Counted from the stretch's first letter, positions 44,583 to 56,215 are shown. The stretch: 64,000 nt of DNA from Sepiola atlantica (GCA_963556195.1 OY744531.1:47675700-47739699), one strand, 5' to 3'. Notes: generated by a model not told the origin, from the letters alone. Made by a program: numbers and translations.

Positions 44583-46060
44583 AAATGTTCGAAATGTAAT
44601 AAATCCAATAGAATGTTGTTCAGTTCGTTCAACAACAGATGAATAAAAGCCTTAATTAGGATGTCATTTTGAGAATTAGAGCCATTTTAAAATACTCCCG
44701 TGGACCGTGAATAAAAATAGTGTTTAAGGAGTTGAGTTTAAAATGTTGTATATATTCCAAGTAAGCCGAAGAAAAGTGTTAGTCACTTCGATGGAATATA
44801 AAGAAATAAGAGAGGAGTTTCTGCTCGAAGACGAGGCCAGTAAAAAGTGAGAAAGTAGTGTGAAATTAGGGAACTGGGAGGTGATGGTTTGGTGGATGAA
44901 ATTATGGCTGATGCTGAGAGTAGGGTAGGGTAGGGGTTGTTTAGTTACAGCTCATCGTTTGTAAGCAACAATATAATGTAATTACTGCAAGTTTATTTGC
45001 TAGGCCTGGACTGGCTTCAGTTAGGAGTTTGGGTAGGGTTCCAATAAGCTAATATAGTAGCGTCTGGTCAGTAAGTAAACTGTTCAGGGGATAGTATCCC
45101 CGTATTTAAACATATATTTTTAGACAAAATTATATATTATTCAGAAAGTTTAAAAGGGTTCAAATTGGGAATTAAGGATCCGACGACTACAAATCTAGAA
45201 TTTACGTGTTTAAAATGTAATTATACGGATATTCATAGTATTTCAGAGTTACATGTTTAAATAATTCATAGATTTTCCAGTTAGTGTAATATTAGATGTG
45301 TGACTAAATAAGATACTTTAATAAATTACTGATGTTTGGATTGGGAACGGCATCAATATGTTTGCACAAGTGAGTTCTAGTATAAGAATTATGGAGCAGG
45401 ATTGGGTTGATTACGCAACCGAAGTGATGAGATAGAGTATTTACATTACATATATATTTAAGAGGATGGGGGGCAAATCGGCTATTATAGAAGTAACCGG
45501 GAAGCGCAGTTTAAAGGTGAGAGTTATGGAATCTATAAGAAAAGGAGTGTCGGTAGAGCGATGCGTCCACAGAGTCGACGGAGTGTATACAAAAGGGAGA
45601 AAAGAGAGGCAATAGATAAGTATGTAAGAGGGGTTACCTAGTAATTGAAAAGAGGTATATGAATTAGAGTGTTGGAATAGAGGAGATTAAGGATTAGTGG
45701 AGTAGAGAAAAGCAATGTTAGTTCTCAACTTATATTAAGTATTATAGGTTAATAAACTTAGTTGGAAAAGTGAAGATTTAAAAAGTTAACAAATTATAAA
45801 ATTTAAGAAGTAGTCTAATGTTAAAGAGGGTGTTGGCTAGGAGGAGGGGTGTTAGAGTTGGTAATGAAATTGATGTATATAAATTTTCGCTCGTGCCCGT
45901 AATTTAAGATAAGTTCGTTTTTAGAGTTTATAATATTTTTGGTTTTAGTTGCTGTATTTATCATAAATATTTCTTATGTACATAGTTGGCAGAAAGCGGA
46001 TCCTGGAACGTAGGATTAAGAAGGCATAATGTTTTTTTCATAATCTATTAAACTCTAAAT
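44583..46060. other. Strand-skewed, G-over-C sequence without a gene
   Basis: The plus strand is strikingly poor in C and rich in G and A for about 1.5 kb (for example GAGTAGGGTAGGGTAGGGG at 44918). No frame is open. It may be part of an old retroelement or the repeat starting at 44130. Confidence 0.5.
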
Positions 46061-46334
46061 TAAGCTATTCATGAGAATTATTTGGTTCAATTGGGAGGCA
46101 ACGTAGTATATTTTCCCCTCTTACAAAATATATGTCTACCCCCATAAAACCTGAAAACTAACACTATTGGAATGTTAAGTTCACCAATACCCACACAATC
46201 ATGTTTACCTGGCTTCAACTACTCAATGACTGTTACACCTTAAACCAGACCCACAAATAAAGGCTATCCATTTATTCAAGTTTCGATAATAATTTCCACA
46301 TATGTAAAAAACTACACTATAATTTGCTATGTAC

Positions 46335-46336
46335 CC

Positions 46337-46382
<46 letters not shown>

Positions 46383-46480
46383 CACAGAAAGACAGACAGA
46401 TACAGATACAGATACAGAGACAGAGACAGAGACAGAGACAGAGACAGAGACAGAGACAGAGACAGAGACAGAGACACAGA
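46335..46480. repeat. Compound (GA)n-(GACA)n-(GATACA)n-(GACAGA)n array
   Basis: Four related purine-rich repeat types follow each other over ~145 bp. They produce long frames on both strands (Arg-Glu/Thr-Asp and Ser-Leu/Cys-Leu) without coding meaning. Confidence 0.97.
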
Positions 46481-46574
46481 AAGCGATACTTACAAGGCAA
46501 TATAATGCAGAGGTGTGACAAAAAATACATATAATGGCTGAACAAGTTAAATAGTGTCACCCTTAATACAATGT

Positions 46575-46590
46575 ATACACACACACACAC

Positions 46591-46645
<55 letters not shown>
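46575..46645. repeat. (CA)n-(TA)n microsatellite
   Basis: CA run passing into a long TA run. Confidence 0.96.
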
Positions 46646-46649
<4 letters not shown>

Positions 46650-46729
46650 AAACACACACATATATATGTATATCAACACAATGTTACAATGTTATGTAAT
46701 ACTTGTATCAAAATGGTCTGGTGGAAACT

Positions 46730-46775
46730 TTGTATGATATAATATTTCGTGAACTCTTCACTTCTTCAGAACCGT
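46730..46775 (-). other. Possible degenerate hammerhead motif
   Basis: On the minus strand CUGAAGA (46769-46763) is followed by an extra A, a 5-bp stem GUGAA/UUCAC with a GAG loop, then GAAA and AUAUUAUAU, which can self-pair, and C. The order matches a hammerhead, but the extra base and the poor stem I make function unlikely. It lies 30 bp from the (TA)n tract at 46804-46858. Confidence 0.28.
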
Positions 46776-46798
46776 GCTCAACTCAACCTCAAACGTGC

Positions 46799-46803
<5 letters not shown>

Positions 46804-46858
<55 letters not shown>
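46804..46858. repeat. (TA)n microsatellite
   Basis: Pure TA run 30 bp from a hammerhead-like sequence. Confidence 0.96.
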
Positions 46859-46861
<3 letters not shown>

Positions 46862-47107
46862 TTGTTTCAGCATAAAAATGTAAATGAATTCCTTATTAAA
46901 ACTGGTTATATAATGAAATAAATAAACGTACGGGTGGAATGTCGCTTATTCAAATATTCCATTTCTATATTACTGAGTAATTCGAAATGGGTACTTTGTT
47001 CTTTTCACTTTTATTATAAAAGAAAGAAAAATAGGTGAAGAATATTAAAAAAAGATATTTTTTGTAATTTAGAAACATTAGAAGAGTTTTTTTAATTTTC
47101 TATGATA

Positions 47108-47143
<36 letters not shown>
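47108..47143. repeat. (ATC)n microsatellite
   Basis: Twelve tandem CAT/ATC units. Confidence 0.96.
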
Positions 47144-47504
47144 GTAAACTCCTTTGCCAGGAGAAAAATGTAGTATCGGTACTGATCTGCACTAAGGTTT
47201 TATGTTCTCTTTCAGTGAAGGAAACTCCTTCTAGATCGAGGCAAATGACATTTGTGTTTGAATTCAGAGTGCCCGTTTTGGGAGAGATTGATTCTTCCCA
47301 CGTAAAATATTGAAATTGTGCCTAACCCTGCTCTCGTGGGAGGAAGTAAATAGGAGTAGGAACAGCAACAATAACAACCACAACAACAAGAGCAGCAACA
47401 AAGTTATTAAAAATATAATAAACACATGTACTTGATTATTAGCAGATTAGAAAATATTAATTCATTAGAAACTTATAAATAAATATGCAAATGAGATGCT
47501 GATA

Positions 47505-47725
47505 TCATACACTAACCTCTCCCCCAAAGAGGGGTTAGTGCTTGGAAAGATTATATCATGACCACGGAATAGATAGTACACTAACTCCCACACTCACAAA
47601 ACTGGTAATCCTGAGGTAATGGTATCGTGAGCAACGAATGTATAATCTACGGCCTTCCCTCCCGAAGAGGAGGTAATGCCTGGGGGGGGGGGGGAATGCA
47701 TCATGACAGATGAACATGTACTACA
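47505..47725 (+). repeat. Dispersed ~70-bp minisatellite, locus 4
   Basis: Three units are seen, including GAGGAGGTAATGCCTGGGGG with an expanded G-run, and ATCATGACCACGGAATAGAT. Confidence 0.75.
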
Positions 47726-47984
47726 GGGTATTAAATAAGCATAAAACGTTTTAATGTCAATATAGTTTGAATAGGTGGAAAAACACTTTTGCATTTATTG
47801 ATGACAATTTAATTGTCCACGTGAAATGCCTAAATGAAAATTGGCTGAAAAAGTCGCCATCTTTATAAACAAGAATAAATATGCTGTTTAGATAAAACGA
47901 TAACTTTCATAATTTTTTAGTTAAAAAATTCATGTTTATTATAAACTTGACTTATCGCTCTTCCTTGGCTAGTATTATGGTGAA

Positions 47985-48275
47985 CATACATATAGTACAC
48001 TGACCCCCCCCCCTGGCAGACGGTAATATCATGATGAACGAACACGACTCCCCTCCACCCAAAAAGCTGGAATTTTTTCTGCGTTGACGGTCTTATGGGA
48101 ACAGAACCGATACAGCATTACCCCCCTCCTTAAAACATATTCTGACAAAATCGGGTATTGGGGATTTTTAGTTCTGGGAGAATCCCCCCTACACACCCTT
48201 AAAAACGGAGGAGGTAATTCATGGAAGGACAGACTTAAGACAACAGAACCGATACTACACTACGCCGCCCATTAA
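47985..48275 (+). repeat. Dispersed ~70-bp minisatellite, locus 5
   Basis: Three or four diverged units end with GGAGGTAATTCATGGAAGGA and ACAACAGAACCGATACTACA. The locus lies only ~260 bp from locus 4, so the two probably form one interrupted array. Confidence 0.72.
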
Positions 48276-48777
48276 AAATATTCCAATTTAATCTTTTATT
48301 TTTTTTTGGTTTAATTTAAATATGTATAGTCACAAAAAAATATTTGTCATGGTTCCGTGTAATTTTGGCTAAGATCAAAATGTAGTATCTGTTCGACATC
48401 ACAGCGATATTTGACACAGTACTAAAGTCAAAAGTAAATTATCTCCCTTGAAAATGATATTCTAAATAACGCTATCATTTTTTAAATAAACTCTTTTTAT
48501 CTTATTTTATTGATAATTATATAGATAGTAGTATCGATAAAACGAAAATTTAACAATACAAAGTAGAAAAGTATATTACAGGAGATTTATTTATTAAAAA
48601 AAATTAAAATAAATAAATATGCAAATAAGCAAAGTCAAGATTTGTTTGAGTTAGTATGGGATGCCTATATATATAAGGTATTTCAATATATTCTTATTAT
48701 ATTAAATAATCCTAACGTGTGTTGATGTAAATATAATTAGGAGAGATGGAAAAAACTTTCCTTTAGATGTACCGTAA

Positions 48778-48806
48778 TATATATATATATATATATGTGT
48801 GTGTGA
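48778..48806. repeat. (TA)n-(GT)n microsatellite
   Basis: Short TA run then GT units. Confidence 0.93.
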
Positions 48807-48862
48807 AAAAAGACAAACGACAAACAGGTTAAAATGCGGGAGAAAAACAAAAACAAGAGATT

Positions 48863-48892
48863 TGACCGGTTTCATTCGTATTAACGAAGACG
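48863..48892 (-). other. Possible 3' half of a hammerhead-like hairpin
   Basis: The minus strand has a hairpin UUCGU/ACGAA followed by UGAA, self-complementary ACCGGU and C. It looks like the stem II-GAAA-stem III-GUC part of a hammerhead, but no CUGANGA box is present. It lies about 65 bp from a (TA)n tract at 48778-48797. Confidence 0.2.
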
Positions 48893-48968
48893 TTTAAACC
48901 TGTTTTCTTTTTTCACTCATTTTGTCTAGCACGGTATTTCAGCTTCATGACTTACTGTGCACCTTACC

Positions 48969-48969
<1 letters not shown>

Positions 48970-49063
<94 letters not shown>

Positions 49064-49129
49064 TGGATAATAAAGTGATGGATTGGATAAAACTTGTATA
49101 CTAAAATGTTTGAATATATATATATATCG

Positions 49130-49168
<39 letters not shown>
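48970..49168. repeat. Cluster of (TA)n tracts
   Basis: A ~90-bp TA run (48970-49060), a unique spacer and further TA runs (49115-49128 and 49132-49168). Confidence 0.97.
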
Positions 49169-49172
<4 letters not shown>

Positions 49173-49279
49173 TCTTAATAGAAAATAAGAGACGTCTATC
49201 AATTGTAAACATAGTAGACTCGACCTCCTTAGAAACCAACATACCCCACCTTAACCCCACACATATTTAAAAATGAAAA

Positions 49280-49400
49280 AATTTAGAAATCAATAATTAC
49301 ATGAACCCCCCCATTATACACTACTTCAAAACACATTACAACCCCCTACCCACCTACCCGAATTTACCACCCCACCCCACCCCACCCCACTCCCAACAAG
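49280..49400. repeat. C-rich, G-poor stretch with (CCCCA)n
   Basis: ACCCCCCC and CCCCACCCCACCCCAC blocks in a nearly G-free strand. Confidence 0.85.
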
Positions 49401-49714
49401 TCTCGATGAATCTATAGAACTATAACAACCCCACTAAACCATCAATAACATCAAATCTCTAAAATTCTCAGCCTCAAAAGCCTCTCAGTCATACTACCAA
49501 TTCTACCAAAATCATCTCCCACTTAAACCCATAACTGTGATAGCTATTAACTCTGATACCACTTAGATAAATTTAATCTCAATTACTTAATCCTTCGATT
49601 ACTATCTGTAACACTTAATTATTAACTGATGTCTAGTCTTGATTATGTGTAGTAGAACTATAAAGCTTACCATCACTTGTAGACTTATTTCGCCTAATGA
49701 CTGCACAAATAACA

Positions 49715-49870
49715 GGATTATAATAATTATCATTATTATTACTACTAATACTACTACTATTATTCTTATTATTATTATTATGATTATTATTATTATTGAT
49801 ACTATTGTCACTGCGACTATCGTAGGTACTATTGGCTTTATAATTATTGTTATTATAATTGCTTTTATTA
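49715..49870. repeat. Irregular (ATT)n/(ACT)n trinucleotide repeat
   Basis: ATTATTATT, ACTACTACT and related triplets dominate. Frames on both strands (Ile/Thr-rich and Ile/Val-rich) are artefacts. Confidence 0.9.
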
Positions 49871-50554
49871 ATACTAAAAAGAGTAACACCATCAAACTTC
49901 TTTTATATAGTAATTCCACTAGTATTAATTTTAGTATAATATAATTACAATTAACTAATATTATGTCAACAAAATTCATTACCGTTAGTGGGACTCATTG
50001 TAAAATCCATCAATAATTATATTGAAATAGAATGCAAAAGTAGCAATAAATACCCTAAATTAAAATTATCAAACATTTTTATCTACACGATAATCACCTA
50101 TTACAACAGAAATGACAGTTATAATTTTATAATTTTATTCTTATTATTAAATTAAACCCACCCGGCCCTCTACCCCGGTTGAAATTGAGGTCACGATGGC
50201 CCAGACACTAGATATGACCCAACTCAACTTTCTGAAATATCAGGTGCTAGAGTCTAGTCCCCCTCCCCCTATCCTGCCATCGCTATAGGCTGAGCCCCAT
50301 CTTCGCCCCCTCCCTCTTATGCATCTTCAATTTCCGGTTGAGGTTGAATTTAAAATTTTAGGCAGTGATTCCGTTAACGCTTGAAGAGTTGGCTTTCATT
50401 ATGAATGCTAACGAAACAACATATATTATCGCAATAATGGAATAATAAAATCACCAACAAAAACACATATATTGCTCTGAATTTTCATTGAGCACTCTCA
50501 TAAACCCGGTTTCAACTTCCTTCGGATTTATACCCGCTGGATATTTGTAACAAG

Positions 50555-50561
<7 letters not shown>

Positions 50562-50622
<61 letters not shown>
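50562..50622. repeat. (TA)n microsatellite
   Basis: TA run about 70 bp from the hammerhead motif at 50690. Confidence 0.97.
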
Positions 50623-50626
<4 letters not shown>

Positions 50627-50689
50627 AAGATGATTTAATGGATCAGAACATTCCAATTGTTCAAAGAGTTAGAACAACAAGTCTAGTAT

Positions 50690-50803
50690 GGCGTACGGTC
50701 GTTTCCAAAACATTCTGGAAATATTTTAATTTTTATTTTTTAAATTTTTAAATTTAAAATTTATTTTTACAAAGCCACTCCAGAACGTCCCTTCATCAGC
50801 GCC
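50690..50803 (-). ncRNA. Hammerhead ribozyme motif, long loop II
   Basis: On the minus strand all hammerhead parts occur in order. Stem I is GGCG (50803-50800) paired with CGCC (50693-50690). The core CUGAUGA is at 50799-50793. Stem II is AGGGACGUUCUGGA (50792-50779) against UCCAGAAUGUUUUG (50719-50706), with G-U pairs at its base and a ~60-nt A/U-rich loop. The second core segment GAAA is at 50705-50702. Stem III is ACG/CGU with a 2-nt loop, and the predicted cleavage site follows GUA (A at 50694). Such short stem III hammerheads are known from Penelope-like elements and retrozymes. Activity is inferred, not shown. A (TA)n tract lies 70 bp away at 50562-50622. Confidence 0.7.
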
Positions 50804-50929
50804 TTTAGCAGCACATCTTACAGAAAATTAAAGGAAGAAAATAACAAGTTCGTCTTAGAGGAACATCTATTGACAGGAGGAGATGCAAGGACAAATATTA
50901 GAAAAAGGAATAATTTACAAATATCAAAT

Positions 50930-51780
50930 TAAGAATATAAAGATAATCCGATAATAATAATGATAAAAATACATTATAAACATTATAAAAATTATAAAGA
51001 TAAAATGAAAATAAAAATAAAGATAAAAATAAAATAAGGAATTAAATAAAGTAAAATATTATGTAAAATATAAAAATAATAATATAATATATAAAGAAAA
51101 ACAAAGGATAAGAGATAAAAAAAAAATAAAATATACAATAAAAAAGAAAGAAAATGCTATAAAAAATAATAATATAAAAAATAATAGAATTTTAAATAAA
51201 TAAGAAAAAAATATATAAAAAAATAAAATAAAAGGACGTATATTAGGGTAAAATAAAATAAAGGAAAAAATAATAAAACAATAAATAATAAAAATAAAAA
51301 TTAAAAAAAAATAAATCATAGCAAAATAAATAAATATATAATAAAAATAAAAAAAATAAAAATAAATAAAAATGAAAATAAGCATAACAATAAAAATAAT
51401 AAAAAAATAATAAATAATAAATAAAATATAAAAAGATAGAGGAAATAGGAAATAAAATTAAGTATAATAATAGAACTACAGGGAAATAAAAAATATATAT
51501 ATATATATATGTATATATATAAACACATATAAATAAAGAATATATTGAAAAAATTAAGAAAATTAATAAAATTATAAATAAGTAAATAAAAATAAAGAAA
51601 TAAAATAAAATAGTTAACTAATAATTTAGAATTAAGGCAAGATTAGAAATAATAAAGGTATAATTAAAGATTAAAAAAATATAATAATGATAAATAACAG
51701 AGTTACTAATAAGGAGATGATAATAAAATTTAGAAATGAGGATATAGGATAAATATAAAAGAAATAATCAATAATAATAG
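50930..51780. repeat. Long A-rich (AAAT/AATA)n low-complexity region
   Basis: About 850 bp of almost pure A/T with AAATAAA-type units and very little C. Minus-strand Phe/Ile/Tyr frames come from this composition. Confidence 0.92.
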
Positions 51781-52847
51781 ATTGAATGAAGAACTTAGAA
51801 CTATAAATAAAAATAAGATGGATGCATATACAAGTTTCGAACCAAAGTTGACTATTGTCAAGGCTCATTTTTTAGAGTGTTTTTAAAAGAAACATATTGC
51901 AGGGAGATGATCAGGGTAAGAGGGGAGGATAGGGGCAGATGGGAAGGTATGTACAACAGTTAATTTTAGGGGAAGAAAAACCCCTTATAAAAAGATTTAT
52001 TATATGGGGTCAGTAGGAGTGAGTATGCTTTAGAGGAAATAATTATCCTCTATTTTCCATCGTGGTCTTCCACCTAATTTGGCGTTTGAACCAATAAGTC
52101 CAACTGGAATGACATTGGGTGTGGAGGGGTGAATTATATCAGGTACAGTTATAAATTTAGTCTGGCGGTTATGCGTTATTTAGGAGAATGTCGAAGTAAA
52201 CAGAGTCTGTTCTTCGAAGATCCCATATATTTCCTGGGTGAATTGGTTGGATGAAATGAATAAGTGGATTTTAACCCACATTTTATTGGGAAAGGATGTC
52301 GTCATACCTTCGAGGCTTTAATCCTTATATCCTTAGCATTCCCTATTACATACATTTATGTATGTAATTCCGTTGAGTATTAGTTTCCAAACTGCAATTC
52401 GTAGATATTTGTTCACAGTATATTTTCCGGGGGAAGTCAAAAACGAGTGTTGCTGTTATATATATATACACTAGAAGATTGCGTTCATTTTTGTATTATA
52501 CCCAACAATCGGATATAGTTTAACTTCTCTATTATCCCTGACCAGAAAAAACATTTTTAGAACCATTAACATTTAAATTGTATTGTTTTTGTACTATTTC
52601 ATATCGTTCTCATCATTTTGGTCACTTACAATATTTTTCTAAAGCACAGTATTTTCGATTAATTAAGTCATTATTTATCAATATCGAATGAAAATTTACA
52701 TGTAAATAGTCTCTTATTTGTAGTAAATATGTGATAAATTCGGTGCATTTTTAAACATTTAATTGTTTGATCATTCTATCATTCTTGAAAGTACCTGCCC
52801 TCTGATGCAATCTCTCACCTTTATAAGAGTCAGACTCGGCCCTAGGT
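51781..52847. other. No supported feature
   Basis: Unique-looking sequence; no frame above 60 codons on the plus strand. Confidence 0.55.
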
Positions 52848-53275
52848 TGCGTACTGCTGCCACATCTGGGAAGTTGCAACTCAGAGCATTCTTCCTGGCC
52901 TTGACAGAGTAGAAAACCTCGTGTGAGATTATCTTTTTTCTTTCCTGCAACCCCTTTCTCACAGAAGATACATTGCGTGTATTACCCTACACTATCGGTA
53001 TTTAGCTGGTAGATGCTCAACTTCGCTGCAAGCTTTGGTTCTCCTGCCGTAAAAGGTTCTCATCTAGAACTCATCTTACTACCAACACTGAAAAGAATTC
53101 TCTTTGTTTCCTCAGTGTTCCTCACCTCAAGCGAATCATCCTGTAAAAGTAGTTTCTTGTCAAGTACTTCACACTTGTGCACCAGGTTACAACAGAAAAT
53201 GTTTCCCTACGAACTAAAAAATGGTCGTGTTCAAATTCAATTTCAACAAACATATGTCAGGTCGTCCTGTGAATA
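52848..53275 (+). pseudogene. LINE ORF2 C-terminal remnant
   Basis: Reading from 52848, YCCHIWEVATQSILPGLDRV is followed after a stop and frameshift by LQPLSHRRYIACITLHYRYL and AGRCSTSL. These match the YCCHIW, LDRVQ, LSHRR and YRYFHGxCS blocks of jockey/CR1-like polymerases. The sequence past 53150 is too decayed to place. A related remnant lies at 55755-56215. Confidence 0.75.
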
Positions 53276-54954
53276 AATCATCGTTTTCATTTTTGTATAT
53301 TACTGTTTAATTATCTAACTTCAAATCAGACCAATCCGTATCCTCATGTCATTTTTTATCTTCGTATGTGGTGAACCATTAGTATCAAACGATGTTTACT
53401 TTTCAGTTATTAAAAATTCTCGATTAAAATATTAAGAAAATTTACAACGCTCATACGTATTCCTTTCTCTTTTTTTTGCTTATTATTTTTTTCTGTCTAT
53501 GTGTTTACGAACTTGTTTAAGAATTTTAATTACCTACATATGTTCATAAACTACATCACTCAGGATACTTAGAAATATATTTTCATTGGTAATATAAGAT
53601 AAAAGATTTTCGTGAGTTCTGCGTTCAGAAAATACGAGATATATTTTAAAAATGTTATTTTAAACTTGAAAAATATAAAATTTAAAATATAAGAATAGCA
53701 ATATTTATATGGGATAGAGTGTACAGAGCAGGAGTAAATATGGGCTTTCATTGATTGTCAGGTAACTCCGGTGGGGAGGGGGTAAATACTATATAGTCAC
53801 CGGAATTTTTTTTTTAATGCTATTTAATTATACATCTTACCTCAATCAACGCTGAGTATATCATTTCAAACTCACTCTAAGAACTGAATGTTATAAAATG
53901 GAAAGCATAAGAATACGATGGGTATTATTGTATTATTGGCTGGGGACAGACAGACATAAACTTTCAAATTCAATTCAAAAGAAACTCTGGGATTTCCTAC
54001 CAGTTATCATTTTTAAAGAGCCTCGCAAAAATAGCCTACCCACCTTTACCCCACCCACCCAAAACATACATAATTCGGGTTGGAGTAAAATGTTTTATTA
54101 CTCAAGAAGGTGATATTCATTAAGTAATTCTTTGTTTGCATACAAAGATGGTTTCCCTTCATTTTCCGTCTCCACATACACTTACACAGATAGCTGCCCT
54201 CTGTTCCGCCATACGTTTGACATTGGCGTGTAATTTGCATTTTTACACTCTAACCATAATCCTAACTCTTACCGTATACTAAAATCCCTTTAACCAATCC
54301 CAACCCTAACCCTAACTCGATGTATGTATTAGACAAGATTCACAACTGTAAGTTAAGGTCGTGGGGCGCACTGCGGATGACTGGCAGGGTTTATTTGGCT
54401 GTGAAACACTTTTTTTCCTGAGTGACGTAGATTTGCTGCTAAAGACTCGGTACATGGATTTGAAGGACACGATGTTTTTGTGCTTCGCACTCGGATCCAG
54501 TATCACACCATAATCAGGAGGAACCACTTCGCAGTTGCGGCCTCTATTCATCGACTGCTTTTCTTAAGTAGTGTGGCCTATCTACCAGGAGGTAGTTATG
54601 TAGCACTGGTGTCATATTCCCAAAAACGCTATCAAGCCACATACACCTTTCAGCCATAATCAAAATAAACAACTAATTTTGATTGCATCGTGACCCTGCC
54701 CTGTATATAACGTCAGCAAAATCTCCTTCATCTCCCTTCTTTCAATATCAACACTTCAGTTCTTCTTCCCGTTCGTATCATTCCTCTTCAGTCGTATCCA
54801 ATAAGATGTGTTATCTTCTGTTGTCTGAAGATCTTTAATCTTTGCAAAAGTAATACCAACGTAGGGTTTGCATCTTCATAATTAACAAGAATACTTTCAA
54901 CCAAAGTGACAGAAACACGATTTCACGGTTTAACGACCTGGAAAATAAGTACAG
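53276..54954. other. No supported gene
   Basis: Holds the telomere-like stretch at 54245-54322. Short frames at 53898-54113 and 54312-54551 are unrecognised. Confidence 0.5.
54245..54322 (-). repeat. Telomere-like CCCTAA units
   Basis: CTAACCATAATCCTAACTC and CCAACCCTAACCCTAACTC form a degenerate telomere-type stretch. Confidence 0.6.
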
Positions 54955-55354
54955 AATATGTTATATCTTCTAATATATTCATTATAAAGATGCTATAAGA
55001 TTCATTAAAATTGATAAATCGCTGATTTTTGTTATTTTTTACAAGGTGTATAATTTGTTTACATTAATATCGCAACATTTGTAAAATTTGAATATCCCCA
55101 ATATCTAAAATGTTATCAATGGAACATGCACCGATTTATCACAATGAATGACTCTGACCTTGACTCGTACTTCTCTTTGCAAAGTATTGTTCGAACAGAA
55201 AGAGAATCTTGTAATTTTTCTATAGCAAGGTTTTCTAAACATCTATTAAAATGCTTATATTTCTAAATTTGGAAATCTAATGTTTTAAGCGAACACAATT
55301 ATATTGAGTAAACAGAGACAAAGAAGGATTTTTTAAGATAGGTCTATTTAATCT

Positions 55355-55740
55355 GCGCGTTTAGCAATGGTAATCACATTTCAATGTTAAGCGTGACATG
55401 CCAGCAGACACGCAATTTTAAACGTGAATGTAACAGGATGCAAAATGCGTCTTACAATTAAGCGTTATAAACTGTCGCAGATTTTATTTCAAAGTAAATC
55501 GTGATTGACCGACGGAAATTGCATTTCTTACTCAAGTGTGACGTATCAAGGAAAATGTAATTTCAAATGTAAGCGGGACATACGAACTGAAAGATCAAGA
55601 CTTTTAAATAGATGCTTCGACGCATCTAACATAAAATGTGTTTATTTAATCTGCGCGTTTAACGACGATTATTCAATTTCAAACTCAAGTCTGAACAACG
55701 GACAATTTCTCCGTTATAGATGAAAAATAACGCATTTAAA
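55355..55740 (-). repeat. Degraded 37-bp tandem array, left foldback arm
   Basis: Units such as TTTCAAATGTAAGCGGGACA and TCAAGTGTGACGTATCAA are reverse complements of the 37-bp units at 58880-59300, but more decayed. The frame 55505-55723 arises from this repeat. Confidence 0.65.
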
Positions 55741-55754
55741 AACGGATGTAAGTA

Positions 55755-56019
55755 TATGGAGTACTGCTTCTACATCTGGGGAGGAGTTACTGAGACCACT
55801 TTTCCTGCCTTGATACAATACAAAACCGACTTCGAAATCTAGTGGGGAATCTCCCTTTCTCCTCCCTCTAACCCTTTTCTCACGGAAGAGACGTTGCTAG
55901 TCTTTCTCTAATATATCGCTATTTTCATGGCAGGTGCTTGACAGAGCTGAAATATAGCCCCCCCCCCCTGTAAAACATTCACAGCAAAACTCGTCTAGTT
56001 ACAACGACTGTCAGGAGTT

Positions 56020-56051
<32 letters not shown>

Positions 56052-56215
56052 CTTCTACCCAAGTCTAAACGAAACTTCTACGAGTAATGTTTCTTTTTTA
56101 GAACTGCCCGTCTCTGTAGCACAATATCGTGGGGCTGCTTCCCAGCTGATTACAACATGGCCGCTTTCAAGTCCTATGTACACATATTCTTGTTAAGCCG
56201 CCATCTTAATGAATC
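55755..56215 (+). pseudogene. LINE ORF2 C-terminal remnant inside the large foldback
   Basis: The plus strand reads EYCFYIWGG at about 55760, then SHGRDVASLSLIYRYFHGRC near 55875-55935, and finally FPADYNMAAFKSYVHIFLLS near 56140-56200. These correspond in order to the last third of a jockey/CR1-like polymerase. A C-homopolymer (about 55960) and a (CT)n run (56024-56051) interrupt it. It shares its first ~200 bp with the remnant at 52848. Confidence 0.75.
56024..56051. repeat. (CT)n microsatellite
   Basis: CT run inside the LINE remnant. Confidence 0.95.

Noticed and set aside
46223..46659. Frames of Ser-Leu, Cys-Leu and Thr-Glu repeats
   Set aside because: Products of the compound GA/GACA microsatellite on both strands.
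49602..49979. 125-codon Ile/Val-rich frame that looks transmembrane
   Set aside because: Generated by ATT/ACT trinucleotide repeats; the opposite strand is open as well for the same reason.
51059..51528. Phe/Ile/Tyr-rich minus-strand frames resembling membrane proteins
   Set aside because: They come from A-rich AAAT repeats, which read as Phe/Ile/Leu on the other strand.
54312..54551. 79-codon minus-strand frame of balanced composition
   Set aside because: Examined as a possible exon; no domain, no convincing splice sites, and it sits beside telomere-like repeats.
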